In this document: positions 9,091 to 18,995 of the stretch, in pieces
Numbering within the stretch: the stretch's first letter is position 1
Layout: each line of letters opens with the position of its first letter
NCBI GenBank assembly: GCA_903772945.1
Contig: CAICTM010000113.1
Coordinates: 52,713 to 116,712 of the forward strand
DNA: 64,000 bases
Source of the DNA: Seminavis robusta
Lineage: Eukaryota > Bacillariophyta > Bacillariophyceae > Naviculales > Naviculaceae
Direction of reading: 5' to 3'
Position numbers and translations under genes: made by a program
The notes under the pieces: model-generated
Told to the model about the DNA's origin: nothing
The model's input: only the letters and a program-made list of their open reading frames with translations
Database searches by the model: none

Positions 9091-12000
9091 TTACCAACCT
9101 TGGACACGCATGCGATTGGATTCATGACCCTCCCGAGGCTTGCTCTTGGTCAAATAATCCGCATCCATTAGTGCCGTCTCACAGGGCACGATTTGGACAG
9201 TCCCGTCATCCACGTGTTGCCAGAAGTGATGGGCTTGTGTGTGGTAGTACCTGGTCCTGGATGTGAGACGATGATCACGGGCCAGAATCAAAGCTGCACT
9301 GTTGTCTTCAGCAGCCTTTGATGTAATGGTAACCCGCATCTCATGGGGCACTTCCAGGAGCTGGGTCAGTTCTTCCAACACACGCCGAATTGACAGCAGG
9401 ACACGGAGACAGTGAGACAGAGCATAATACTCGGCCTCAGCAGTAGCCAGACAAATTGATGAAATGAGCCGGCTCTTCCACACCAGAGGGCACCCTCCAA
9501 GTTCAATGATGTAACCCATGCGTGATTTCGCACTGGATGCATCTTCCAATGGGTCAACTTGGTATAGCCCCGCAAAGTCAGAATCACTCATTGAGTTCAC
9601 AGAGAGAGTTCCATCAGGGCGCATAATAGTGCCCTTGTCCTTGCTTCCAGCCAGGTATCTAACAATCCTCTTCACAGCTGTGGCATGACTTTGCCTGGGA
9701 TCGTGATTGAATCTGGCGACTTGACTGACGGCGAACGTAATATCTGGTCTTGTATTTGTTGACAGATACATCAGCATGCCAACAATGCTGGAGTAAGACC
9801 ATGTGTCTGTCATCACTTCACCATCTGGGTCTTTTCCCAGAGTTTGGTTTGGAGCTGCTGGTGTGGGGCTGCTGTTGCAGTTCTTCATCCCAGATGCCTC
9901 GATGATTTTGTCAATCAATCCGGGCTGAGTCATATTGAAAGCCCCATCTGGTAGCTTCTCAAAGTGGATCCCCAGGAATGACTCGAGTGTATCGTCCATG
10001 CTGAGTTTGAACCCGAAATCCTCCATGGTCTTGAAGAATTTGTCTTTCTCTGTGGGATCCTGGAATGCACAGACAAGATCATCCACGTAGGTTACCACCA
10101 TCATTCCAGGTTTGACAAACAAGCATTTGTCTTGTTGTGACTGGCTTAAGCCATACTTCTCCAAGGCAGAGCACAGACAGTCGCTCCATAGTTTGGGAGC
10201 AAAAGATGTGCCGTAAAGGGACCGCTTCAACTTCAAACAGGATTTGCCCTCCAAACTAGATTGGTAGCCTCTTGGAAGCCGGATCCATACAGGCTTGTCC
10301 AAGGTGGCATGTATGAATGCATTTGAGTAATCACATGTGCAGGTAGCCCATCCCCAGGTGAGTGCCAAGATGAGTACCATGCGAATTGTGCTCCAAGCAC
10401 AGGTTGGTGCATGGGTTTCAAAATCATATGACTTCATTAGGTCTCCTCTCACCACAACTCTTGCCTTGAACTTGTCAAAGGAACCATCAGGCTTCCTTTT
10501 CACTTTCATCACCCACATTACAGGCACAACTTCTCCTTGAGCCTCACCAATGGGTACCTCTTCCCAAGTGCCATGGTCCTCCAAGTCCCTAATCTCCTTT
10601 TCTAAGGCCGCAACCCATCGATCATAATTTTCAGTGTCTGCCATGGCTTGCTCCAAAGTCATGGTGTCCGGATCGGATTTGGAAGCCTTGTAAATCTCCG
10701 GAGAAATTGGTTCATCAAAGAGAACAGATAGGGCATAGACATGATGTTCTGGGAAATGGTAGGAAATGGTGTCACCATGCAATGTGTTTCCTTCCAATGC
10801 ATATCGCTCTCCCAGCAAGTTCACCTCAGGTTGGTATCTGTCAGTTGCTTTTCTGGTTCTCTTGTTGGGTTGAATTTCCATCATGTAGTCTGGGGGTCCA
10901 AGTTCTCGCAATGCTCCCTTAGGCTTTGGCTTCTGTGGGGGTGAATATGTGGAGACTGAACCTGGTGTGGAGACTGAACCTGGTGTGGTAGACACAGATG
11001 TTGGCGGAGAACTCACAATGGAATCTGCTGTGGAAACGCTTGGCTCGGAGGCTGAGTCGGTGATGGGTGAGAATGATGGCAAGGTAGATGGCGTTGGGGG
11101 CACCCAGATGGAGGCAGGTCTTGCTTCTTTATATCTGGGAGTGACAGCTGTTGGTTGATTTGCAGGTGTTGGTGGTGTTGACTGAGTAGTCTCCCTTTGA
11201 ACAACAGGGCAAGGCACTGGTTGGACATCTGCCAGTTGGTCAACACGAATCACACTCCCTTGATCCAGACGTTCCCCAATCTGCTCTCGAATCTGCAGGG
11301 TGCGCTCCATAGCTGGGTCGGGGCTTTGCTGAGTCCACTCTTCATCTTGGACATACTGGTACTCTGAATCACCAAACACTTTCTGCCATTCAGGGGACTG
11401 AAAGTTGGGCAGGTCATCAACAGAACTCCCCACAGTAGCGAACCAATCGTCGAATACGCAGTGGTAGGGAGTGGTGAATGCTCTTGTCCGTGGGTTGAGA
11501 ACCAGAGGGGTCCCGGCAAGGTGATTCTCAGAAATCCCGACAAACACCACACGTTCACTTCGGGCTTCCCAACGTGGTAGCTTCTTTCCATCTGCCATTC
11601 TTTTGTCCAACAGATAGCAGGGACATCCCCAAACATGAAGGTCGTGGAGGCGGCGTTGTGGTTGCCGAATGCCCGTGAACACATCCAGGGGAGACAAACC
11701 GGTCTCAGGATTTGGAACTCGATTGAAGATGTAAATGGCATAGTGAACAGCCAAGGGCCAAAGAGTAGCGTCAGCCATTTCAGCCCAATGGATCGCAGCA
11801 TGAAGCATCATTGTCCGAGCAATGGACATTACAGTGCGAATGGCCCGCTCGGCAATGGCATTGTGATGGTGAGCACCAGTACCAACAAAGTGTACAATCT
11901 GCTGGTACTTGGATAAATGTTCCTTGAAGGCAGCTGAGGTGAAGGCAGACCCACTGTCAGTAACATATTCCATGGGTACAACACCATGCTCCAGGCAGAG

Positions 12001-14265
12001 CTGCTCCAACTTCTCAACTCCCTTCAGAGTTTCATGGGTGTTCAAGTGCTCTTGATTGTCACCGAACAACATGGAGCTGGCTGAATCCACAGCAAGTAGC
12101 CCACCAACGAGGCACTGACAGTTGGCCCCACCACGACTCCCTATTTTGACTCCCTTGGTGGAGCAGACATAGTGATCCAAACTGAAAGATTGCCCAGGTA
12201 GAGTTTTGCCATCCTTCAACACAGGAGGCTTATCATGAATAGCACCTGTGCTCGTGACCTTGGTTTTTGTTGGGCGGACGGTCTGTTTCCCAAACTGACA
12301 GGCAGCACACTTGGGAATCTCGGACAGCTTACTTGCGCGAGTGTGCAGGGCCTTCTTTCCGAGAGTGTGAGCCAGGGCTCCAGATCGCATAAGAAACTGG
12401 ATCTTGCGATTGTCCAAATGCCCAAGCCGTTGATGCCACCGCATGAGTTCCTTCTCAGGTTCACTCAGGTTCAGGTTTTTCTGTTCCACAGTGACGGTCA
12501 TATTGTTGAGATGGACAACAGCGATGTGGACTTCATTCAACCGGTACCCTGTACAGGTGGGGATATTGTTGTAGGGATTGATGAAGGCCTTGACCTGGTT
12601 TCGACTGGAGTCTCCCTTGATGCCAGTGAGTGTGGCTGCCTGATCATCCAACACAATCTGCTCTCCGGTATAGTGCTGAAGAACCTGTGCTGTGCTCACT
12701 AGCTTGACAGGGCTATCAGGTACGTAGTAGGCTGGGACACGGATTGTTCGAAGCTGCCCATCGGTATCCAATACACTCCACTCAACCATTCCAACACCCA
12801 TGATGTTCAATCCTGTAGCTAAACCGGTCAACTTCTTAATGAACCCGGACCTCTCAATGGGACCAACAAAGTCCTTCTTGTCATTGGTAATGCAGTGACT
12901 AGCACCGGAGTCCCAAATGAGTTGAAAACTCCCTGATGGTGTCATGGCACCACGGAGTTGGTGGGGTGCTATCAGTGCTGGTTTCATGGTGGGCTTGTCA
13001 AATTGAGCCATGAGTGCCAGAGTCTCAACAAAAGTCCCCACTTGAGGCCGATCATCATTCATCGGATCATAGTCATCATCCGTGATCCATCCCATGCTTT
13101 CATCATCATTATCACACTCTTGAGCACAGGACTTGAGCATGGTGTACCAGCTGCTGTCGGTAGATCCAATTGAGACTGAGCTGTCATCACTAGAGTCCAG
13201 TGGGATCTGACAGGAGTTTTTAAACTTCCCGTAGTATACGGCATCCTTTTCATACTCATCTAAGTGATACCCCAAACATGATGGAACGTTGCTGGGGTTG
13301 AGGAAAGCTTTGACTGCAGCTCGACATGGAACTCCAGGCACTCCTGAGAGAGTAGCCGACTGATCATCCAGAACAATATGCTCTCCTGAATATTGGTTTA
13401 TCACTGCTGTGGTACTGGCCAGTTTGACAGGACTAGCCGGCACATACAAGCAAGGGACACGGAGAAGTCTGAAGTTCCCGTTGATGTCCATCACAACCCA
13501 TTCCACGAACCCAACTCCCTTGATGTCCAGCCCAGATGCAATACCTTTGAGCCGTTGCACCAGTCCTGGGTTCTGTACCTGTCCACCAACAAAATCTTTC
13601 AAGTCATTTGAAATACAGTGGCTAGCTCCGGAATCCCACACAATTTCAAAGGTATCATGATCTTCCATTTTGATAGGGATTGTCACATGAGTTCTCGCCA
13701 TGAAGGCGTGAGCTCCATGGGATCGCTGATGCATGTGTGTACCCAATCCTGTGAATGGGCAATCCATGGGATACTTGCAGCAGGACGTCCCATCTCTCCA
13801 ATTCAGACATGCAGCTTCGGAATGCAACTCCCAAAGAGCAGGTTGAAATTGGTTCCTTTTCATGTCTTTGTATGGACAGTCACTGGTGTTGGGGCAGCCT
13901 GCAATTGGAGTGCCCCATCGAGTGCCCCTCATACACTTGTCAACAGTGTGTGTGTCCCAGATAGGATGCTTAGGTGGAAAATCTTGATGCCTGAGAGTCC
14001 AAGGTTCCAGAGACTCGGTGATTCCTGCTTTCGAGACTTTGATTCTTGCCTGGGCTTCTGTCTTTGAGGAGGGCTGCATGGTTGGCAGTGGCCTCCCTCG
14101 GTTGAACCTGTTGGAGGAGGCATCCGTGTCCTTGGGGGTGATGCTTGCAGGAGCAGCTTCTTGGTTTGACATTTGACATGTTTGAGTGGTCTTCCGCTGT
14201 TGAACCTGTTGGAGGAGGCATCCATGTCCTTGCAGGTGATGTATTATTGTTTCTGGGTTTGACAT
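9091..14265 (-). CDS. Copia pol polyprotein: duplicated protease, integrase, reverse transcriptase, RNase H
   Basis: 1724 intact codons. Two retropepsin-like domains are in tandem: IVWDSGASHCISND (Asp about 211) and LIWDSGASHCITND (Asp about 452). Each is followed by about 125 similar residues including SPVKLxST and a VLDDQxATL motif. Next come a pre-integrase zinc segment (HQRLGHLDN...CAACQFGK) and an integrase core with DHYVCSTKG, VTDSGSAFTS and NAIAERAIRT as the DDE residues. The reverse transcriptase has DYSNAFIHATLDKP and YVDDLVCAF. RNase H has SDSDFAGL and TAEAEYYALS. An in-frame TGA lies just upstream of the chosen ATG, and the upstream 300 bp is open in a different frame, so the true N-terminus of the ancestral polyprotein is uncertain. 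Probably still enzymatically competent; expression without intact gag is doubtful. Confidence 0.93.
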   Translation of the reverse strand: MSNPETIIHHLQGHGCLLQQVQQRKTTQTCQMSNQEAAPASITPKDTDASSNRFNRGRPLPTMQPSSKTEAQARIKVSKAGITESLEPWTLRHQDFPPKHPIWDTHTVDKCMRGTRWGTPIAGCPNTSDCPYKDMKRNQFQPALWELHSEAACLNWRDGTSCCKYPMDCPFTGLGTHMHQRSHGAHAFMARTHVTIPIKMEDHDTFEIVWDSGASHCISNDLKDFVGGQVQNPGLVQRLKGIASGLDIKGVGFVEWVVMDINGNFRLLRVPCLYVPASPVKLASTTAVINQYSGEHIVLDDQSATLSGVPGVPCRAAVKAFLNPSNVPSCLGYHLDEYEKDAVYYGKFKNSCQIPLDSSDDSSVSIGSTDSSWYTMLKSCAQECDNDDESMGWITDDDYDPMNDDRPQVGTFVETLALMAQFDKPTMKPALIAPHQLRGAMTPSGSFQLIWDSGASHCITNDKKDFVGPIERSGFIKKLTGLATGLNIMGVGMVEWSVLDTDGQLRTIRVPAYYVPDSPVKLVSTAQVLQHYTGEQIVLDDQAATLTGIKGDSSRNQVKAFINPYNNIPTCTGYRLNEVHIAVVHLNNMTVTVEQKNLNLSEPEKELMRWHQRLGHLDNRKIQFLMRSGALAHTLGKKALHTRASKLSEIPKCAACQFGKQTVRPTKTKVTSTGAIHDKPPVLKDGKTLPGQSFSLDHYVCSTKGVKIGSRGGANCQCLVGGLLAVDSASSMLFGDNQEHLNTHETLKGVEKLEQLCLEHGVVPMEYVTDSGSAFTSAAFKEHLSKYQQIVHFVGTGAHHHNAIAERAIRTVMSIARTMMLHAAIHWAEMADATLWPLAVHYAIYIFNRVPNPETGLSPLDVFTGIRQPQRRLHDLHVWGCPCYLLDKRMADGKKLPRWEARSERVVFVGISENHLAGTPLVLNPRTRAFTTPYHCVFDDWFATVGSSVDDLPNFQSPEWQKVFGDSEYQYVQDEEWTQQSPDPAMERTLQIREQIGERLDQGSVIRVDQLADVQPVPCPVVQRETTQSTPPTPANQPTAVTPRYKEARPASIWVPPTPSTLPSFSPITDSASEPSVSTADSIVSSPPTSVSTTPGSVSTPGSVSTYSPPQKPKPKGALRELGPPDYMMEIQPNKRTRKATDRYQPEVNLLGERYALEGNTLHGDTISYHFPEHHVYALSVLFDEPISPEIYKASKSDPDTMTLEQAMADTENYDRWVAALEKEIRDLEDHGTWEEVPIGEAQGEVVPVMWVMKVKRKPDGSFDKFKARVVVRGDLMKSYDFETHAPTCAWSTIRMVLILALTWGWATCTCDYSNAFIHATLDKPVWIRLPRGYQSSLEGKSCLKLKRSLYGTSFAPKLWSDCLCSALEKYGLSQSQQDKCLFVKPGMMVVTYVDDLVCAFQDPTEKDKFFKTMEDFGFKLSMDDTLESFLGIHFEKLPDGAFNMTQPGLIDKIIEASGMKNCNSSPTPAAPNQTLGKDPDGEVMTDTWSYSSIVGMLMYLSTNTRPDITFAVSQVARFNHDPRQSHATAVKRIVRYLAGSKDKGTIMRPDGTLSVNSMSDSDFAGLYQVDPLEDASSAKSRMGYIIELGGCPLVWKSRLISSICLATAEAEYYALSHCLRVLLSIRRVLEELTQLLEVPHEMRVTITSKAAEDNSAALILARDHRLTSRTRYYHTQAHHFWQHVDDGTVQIVPCETALMDADYLTKSKPREGHESNRMRVQGW

Positions 14266-14280
14266 TTGACATCCTTGGCA
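14100..14280. repeat. Direct duplication of about 100 bp at the pol 5' end
   Basis: The string TTGAACCTGTTGGAGGAGGC with following GGTTTGACATTTGACAT occurs twice, about 100 bp apart (near 14100-14180 and 14200-14275). It creates related peptides in shifted frames and probably produced the frame change at the start of pol. Confidence 0.7.
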
Positions 14281-14854
14281 TCTTCACATAGCATGCGTTC
14301 CCACAGTACTGCACATGAGGGGGCATTGGAATGGCCCGCTTTTGGGCTGTGCGTCTGTCAAAAGGCCGATGACTCCCAATTTTACCTTTGGACCGTTCTC
14401 CCTTTCGGCTGTTGGCAGGAGCGGAAAAATACTCGGAGCCACGCTTGTGGCCGGAGGGTCGGGCACGGGATTGGTAGATCCAAGTGCGGAGACGATCAAG
14501 GAGAGATTGCTGGTGGATGGTGGGGGCCTTGCTGGGGAAGGTGGAGGTAGCACGAAGGCGGGTGGGATAGCTTTTGTGAAACCCACAGTCTGTTGGAGGT
14601 TGTATTACAGACACCTCAATACAAATTATTCGTTTATCCCAATCTAGTTTAGAGGGGATATCTACATCTATTCTCTAGTTACATACATGGGGAGTTTAAC
14701 TGATCTATATGGTCACCCCCTTCACTATATCCTTTGAAGTTGAATCAATCCCAGAAAACATGGAGAAAGATCACTTCTTGGAAATAGCTTAACAGTAAAA
14801 CAGTATTTAAGCCAGCGGAGCTGTGTAACCTTGGCAGAAAGGTTTCAGTGTACA

Positions 14855-15055
14855 AGCAGATACCCCTATTAGCTTGCTAGCTAGAAGCAGATACCTCTAG
14901 TGCTTAGCTAGTGCTTAACTTGTGCTTAGCTAGCTAGAAGCAGATTCCCATAGCAAGGTACTAGAAGCAGATACCCTAGCTAGCTAGAATACTAGTTATA
15001 TAGCTTTCACTGGCTTTAGAGTTTTTCCTGGTAGAAGCAGATCCCCCTACTAAGA
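14855..15055. repeat. Interspersed AGAAGCAGATACCC-like repeats
   Basis: Five copies of (A)GCAGATMCCCY, separated by CTAGCTAG-rich spacers. Inside the retrotransposon spacer; function unknown. Confidence 0.65.
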
Positions 15056-15821
15056 TGCATGTAAATAGCTTTAGCTGGTTTAAAAGCACCATCCTAGGAA
15101 CTTATTTAGTTTTTGCTGACTTATTTGTGTCCTAACCCTACCCTTATACCTGCAGGGACCACCGTAGCAGGAAAAACAATTAAAGGGGTTGAGGGCTCTG
15201 GCAGCAAGACTGCCGAGGTTTACCTTTACTAAGCTAGAGTGTTACTAGAAACCAACACTATTTCCAAGAAGAATCATCTCGAGTTCGAGATCACCGCCAT
15301 GGTGATACCGATATTGACTTTGTCCTATTACATGAGAAACTAAGGTAAACAGCAACAGAGTCAAGGTTCAAGCAGAAAGGGCTCTAGCCTCACTGAGAGA
15401 GCTATCCCAACAGCCTTGCAGGAAAAAGGCAACATACACCGAATCACGAATTTCCCATTGAGCTACGGAGCAACTGACCAATCGACTTCCAGTCTGGACC
15501 AGACTGATCTGAGCATACCACGTGAAAGAACATCACTAACTACACTACTTCTATGCTTGAAGGAAATGAATCCAAGAACGAGATACCGATTTGGAGCCAA
15601 CATGAAGCTCCGGGCGGATCACGAGAAGGATCACCGAAGCAACCAAGCTCACACGAGCGAACAAGCGAACGAACCAAGAACGAGCTCACACAGGAGTGAG
15701 CCGGCAGCGAGCTCACAGGAGTGAGGAACCGGAGCAAGAAGCAAGCTCACAACAGTGAGCAAATCACCAAGACTTTGTGCTGCGGAAACAGCCATTGTAT
15801 GACTGCTAAGTGCAGGTAGAA

Positions 15822-15926
15822 AAGACAACTACAAGAGTGGCACCACAGGTCGCCACGAAGACCAAACTTGCAAGCAACTACAAGAGTGGCACCACAGGTC
15901 GCCACGAAGACCAACCTTGCAAGCAA
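15822..15926. repeat. Tandem duplication of about 52 bp
   Basis: Two near-identical copies of a unit beginning ACTACAAGAGTGGCACCACA and ending CTTGCAAGCA, differing by about one base. Confidence 0.8.
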
Positions 15927-16239
15927 CCAGGACGACTAGCTAGCTAGGAGTCCAACAAGCGAACGACGCTGCCGGTGAGAGGAACCGGAGCGACAAGGCG
16001 ACAGTACGGAAGCCAGTGTCACCACCAGAAGAGGAACAACACCAGGAGTGTTGCCGCGGAAGAGGAACTAGATAACAAGTTCCAACAAGAAGAAGAATTA
16101 CCACAGAGGTACTTTCGCGGGAGAGTTCCTATCCTCAACAAGAGAGCCATTGAAATAGGCTACTAGAAGAGAGGTGCGACGGAAATTCCGCCGCAACGAG
16201 CCAAATTACCAAGCTGATTGCACGGCAACGACAGGTCCT

Positions 16240-18122
16240 ACGGTAGGACTGTCATACAGCAAGTTGTGCTTTGAACACAAGAACAACAGGCCCCAAGAGT
16301 GCAAGCTGTCGAACGCAGCAGACGAGGATGAAGGAGAGATGAGAAGGGGTTGTTGACTGGAGTGTACCATGCACAGGGATGAATGGAAGCAAGGTTGGCA
16401 GCAGTGTGATCACCATCTCCCGGATTGCCATGAGCTTCGGTCAGATGGGAGGCTGTCCAGCGAGCGACCATCTCCATTGTTGCACTTCTGACACCAGTGC
16501 CAGGTAGCCCCACCGGCATCCTGCTTGGAGTTAGGCTAACCATCCTTAGGGGGAATGCGTTTCCAGGTCATCTTGGGTTGTCCTTTCTTGAAGCCTCTGT
16601 TGGAGGTCTGGGGAGTTGGAGCGCGGTGAGCCTGGTTCTTGGGGCAGTCAGGGGAGTTGGACAAGTGGCCAGAGGAACCACAATTCCAGCAGACCTTGCC
16701 ACCCTGGTTGTCTCCAAAGCCACCCATGGGTTTGCGCTGTCCAATGTTGTCCAGGCGTTGGATCAAGGCATGGACGTCTGCCTTGGTTGCAAGAGTGGTC
16801 TCAACAGTGGTATGATGGACAGAGGAGGAACCAAAGGACATGGGAGCACTGCCTGAGTCCTGGGGTCCTGATGTGGCTGGCCATTTCTCCTCATTCACTG
16901 CAATCATGTAATACTCCAACAGAGTGTCCAAAATGCTCTTATGATCCAAACCTTTGCACGGCCCATCCTCGCGTGTCTCTCTCAAGAGGAAGAGCTCAAT
17001 GTCGAAACCATTCAAGAACTTCTCTTCCTTGCACTGCTTGTAAGCCTTCTTCAATGGAGTGAGGATCCGATCCAAAATCATGGTCCACCATTCAAGATGA
17101 TGTTTGTTGTCAACTGGATAGGCACCATGCAAACTCTCAAGAAAGGTGTAGAGAAGCTTTGGGTCATAGTCCCGTGTATCACAAAGGGCTTGGATTCTTG
17201 GGCGAAGCTGTTGAATTCCCAATGACATGTCCAATGCTGGACACTGCTGCAGAGTGAATGCATTGACTTCACTGATGATTTTGTGGGATTTTTCAGCAGT
17301 CAGAATGGACCATTGTTGAACGAGTTTGATCCAGGTAACAAGACTGTGATCACCGATGTCCTGGATTCCAGACACTGCTTCATGTAGCTCCGGGTCAATG
17401 CAGTCCAATAGGTGAGTGCGAAAGCTGTAGTCATTCTCATTGTCCCAGCTGTCATACTTGGCTGCCAGCTTGACTGTTGCTGCCTTCACTCACATAGGTG
17501 AGGTTTCTGGAGAATATGTGAGGATGTTCCACAATATCCACCATCTTGCTGGGATCAGTGGGGTGTGGAATGAATTTGCATTGTTGCATTCCAAAGTTCA
17601 TCAGAAACTCCAAAAGGTGCGCCTGCAAGGGCTGGAGGCTAGACCCCTTTGTCCATTTGGGTTCAAACTTTGGAAACTCACTTGCTCTTTTCAAACCTTT
17701 GGTTCTATCCAGACTCCTATACTGCCCAGAGTGGACTCTGAGGGTTAGAGATTCCAAGCCGGACCAATCTGCCTTTTGATACCACCCATGCGAATTGTTT
17801 TGGAGCTGCCAACTTCTACTATCTCACCCATGATAGGAGCAGTGATCGGAGTAGATGAGTGTTGATTCACATCTCCCTTCAGCACCTTAGTCACTGATGC
17901 GGCAACCAACTCAGCAAGTTTGTAAGCCATTTCACCATCTGGATCATCGCTTGGTGGGCCATCATTGTCAGTTGCTTCTTGAGCTGCTTCATCATCAGTT
18001 GATGTGATTCTTGCGAGCTCTTCTTGAGTCCTAGTTAAGTCCTCCTCAAGCTCTCTGATTCTGTCCATGAGATCCGCGTCTCCGGTACCAGTCTGCCCTC
18101 CTGCAGGGTCTTCCATGATCAA
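16240..18122 (-). pseudogene. Broken gag of the copia element
   Basis: Gag is spread over three frames: 18122 to about 17750 (acidic, coiled-coil-like N-terminus MIMEDPAGG), about 17757 to 17475, and about 17489 to 16539. The last part holds helical capsid-like sequence and a CWNCGSSGHLSNSPDC zinc knuckle, spaced CX2CX4HX6C rather than the usual X4. A TAG at 16538-16536 interrupts the frame after PPKDG, beyond which the same frame reads a WHWCQKCNNGDGR zinc motif. A 4-bp CGCT duplication (plus strand 16459-16466, AGCGAGCG) then shifts the frame ahead of RWTASHLTEAHG. At least three frameshifts and one stop make it non-functional unless the sequence has errors. Confidence 0.82.
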
Positions 18123-18436
18123 CTCTGATCAGCTCCTGTGGGAGACTTCAACTCCAGTGGGAGTTCCAAAACACAAGTCCAAGGGGACTTCAAACACGGC
18201 TCCAAATGGGAGACCTTCGAACACAAGTCCAATGGGACAGTCAAATCAATGCTCCAATGGGAGTCTTCCACAAACTAGCTTCAATTGAACACAGATTTAC
18301 CTGATGTCTCCTGAAGCTCCTTCCAAACAACACTTGGCAGACACTCGGGCTCTTGAAGTACCTGACTGGTGGATGGAGGGATTGTTGTAGCTTGGTAGGT
18401 TTATCAGAGGTAAGCGCAATGGTGGTTAGCCTGGTA

Positions 18437-18454
18437 GGTTGGGCTCAATAACCA
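18437..18454 (-). other. Putative primer-binding site
   Basis: Immediately inside the 5' LTR the minus strand reads TGGTTATTGAGCCCAACC. TGG complements the CCA end of a tRNA, and the position is correct. The primer tRNA was not identified. Confidence 0.55.
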
Positions 18455-18455
18455 C

Positions 18456-18995
18456 TAAAAGGAAATCTGAAATCTGATGAAAAGGTAATTTGTCTTTTGT
18501 TGTTGTTTATTATTTATTGTTGTGCCAATTTCCTGAAATTGGAGCTTGGAAATGAAGGACGTGTTGTTTGATTTCTGAAACTTGGACCTTTCAAGTCTTT
18601 GGGGTGAAAACTGGCATTGCTCCTTCTATTTGGGGAAGACGGTAGTGTTGTCACAGGATCCTCAGTCATTTGGGGATTCCATCAGTAGATATGACAGTCA
18701 CTTTGGGTGGCAGTCGCAAAGACAATGGTGTCAAAGAACATTGGTGTCAAGGAACAAAGGTGTCAGAGAACATGTTCCATATGTTCCATGTGGAATCATG
18801 ATCACTGTCACGCCGTTCTGTGTGGAACAATGATCACTGTCACGCTCAGACATTCTTCATGTCCCTTTGCCCAAAGTCTGTGTCCACTGAGACAACCTCT
18901 GATGTACCATGAGACAACCTCAGATGTACCATGAGACACTCCAGTTTCCCACTCGACCCAGTAAGCACTTGCTGCACGTTCCTGCTTCCTCAATT
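18456..18995 (-). repeat. 5' LTR (right copy)
   Basis: 540 bp, about 98-99% identical to 8381-8923. Its outer edge supplies the ATG and first 29 codons of the downstream plus-strand LRR frame, read antisense to the element. Confidence 0.93.

Larger units (their letters stand above)
14590..16235. other. Non-coding spacer inside the retrotransposon, possibly a nested insertion
   Basis: About 1.6 kb with no domain in any frame separates gag from pol, where copia elements normally continue directly. It contains several copies of a TAGAAGCAGATACCC-like unit (about 14855-15050), a near-perfect tandem duplication (about 15822-15926), CTAG runs and GAGCTCACA repeats. The left side starts TGTTGGAGGTTGTATTACAG, reminiscent of an LTR start, and CCAACA occurs at about 15953 and 16082, but I could not prove a nested element or a flanking duplication. 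Confidence 0.5.
8381..18995 (-). mobile_element. Ty1/copia-type LTR retrotransposon (diatom CoDi-like), about 10.6 kb
   Basis: The element lies on the minus strand: 5' LTR 18456-18995, broken gag about 16.2-18.1 kb, non-coding spacer 14.6-16.2 kb, pol 14265-9091, polypurine tract, 3' LTR 8381-8923. The domain order protease-integrase-RT-RNase H defines copia type. The LTRs differ by roughly seven substitutions and three 1-bp indels over 540 bp, implying a fairly recent insertion. Odd points: at 10.6 kb it is long for copia; the protease is duplicated; gag is damaged while pol is intact; and the termini read AATTGAGG...CCTTTTA rather than TG...CA. Confidence 0.93.

Noticed and set aside
8859-9266. 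Plus-strand frame at the LTR/pol edge
   Set aside because: Antisense to pol and LTR; no domain.
13970-14614. Minus-strand 214-codon frame upstream of pol
   Set aside because: Derived from the 100-bp duplication in a shifted frame; may include remnants of the gag-pol junction but is not a gene by itself.
16238-16543. Minus-strand 101-codon frame
   Set aside because: Part of the broken gag after a 4-bp duplication, not a separate gene.
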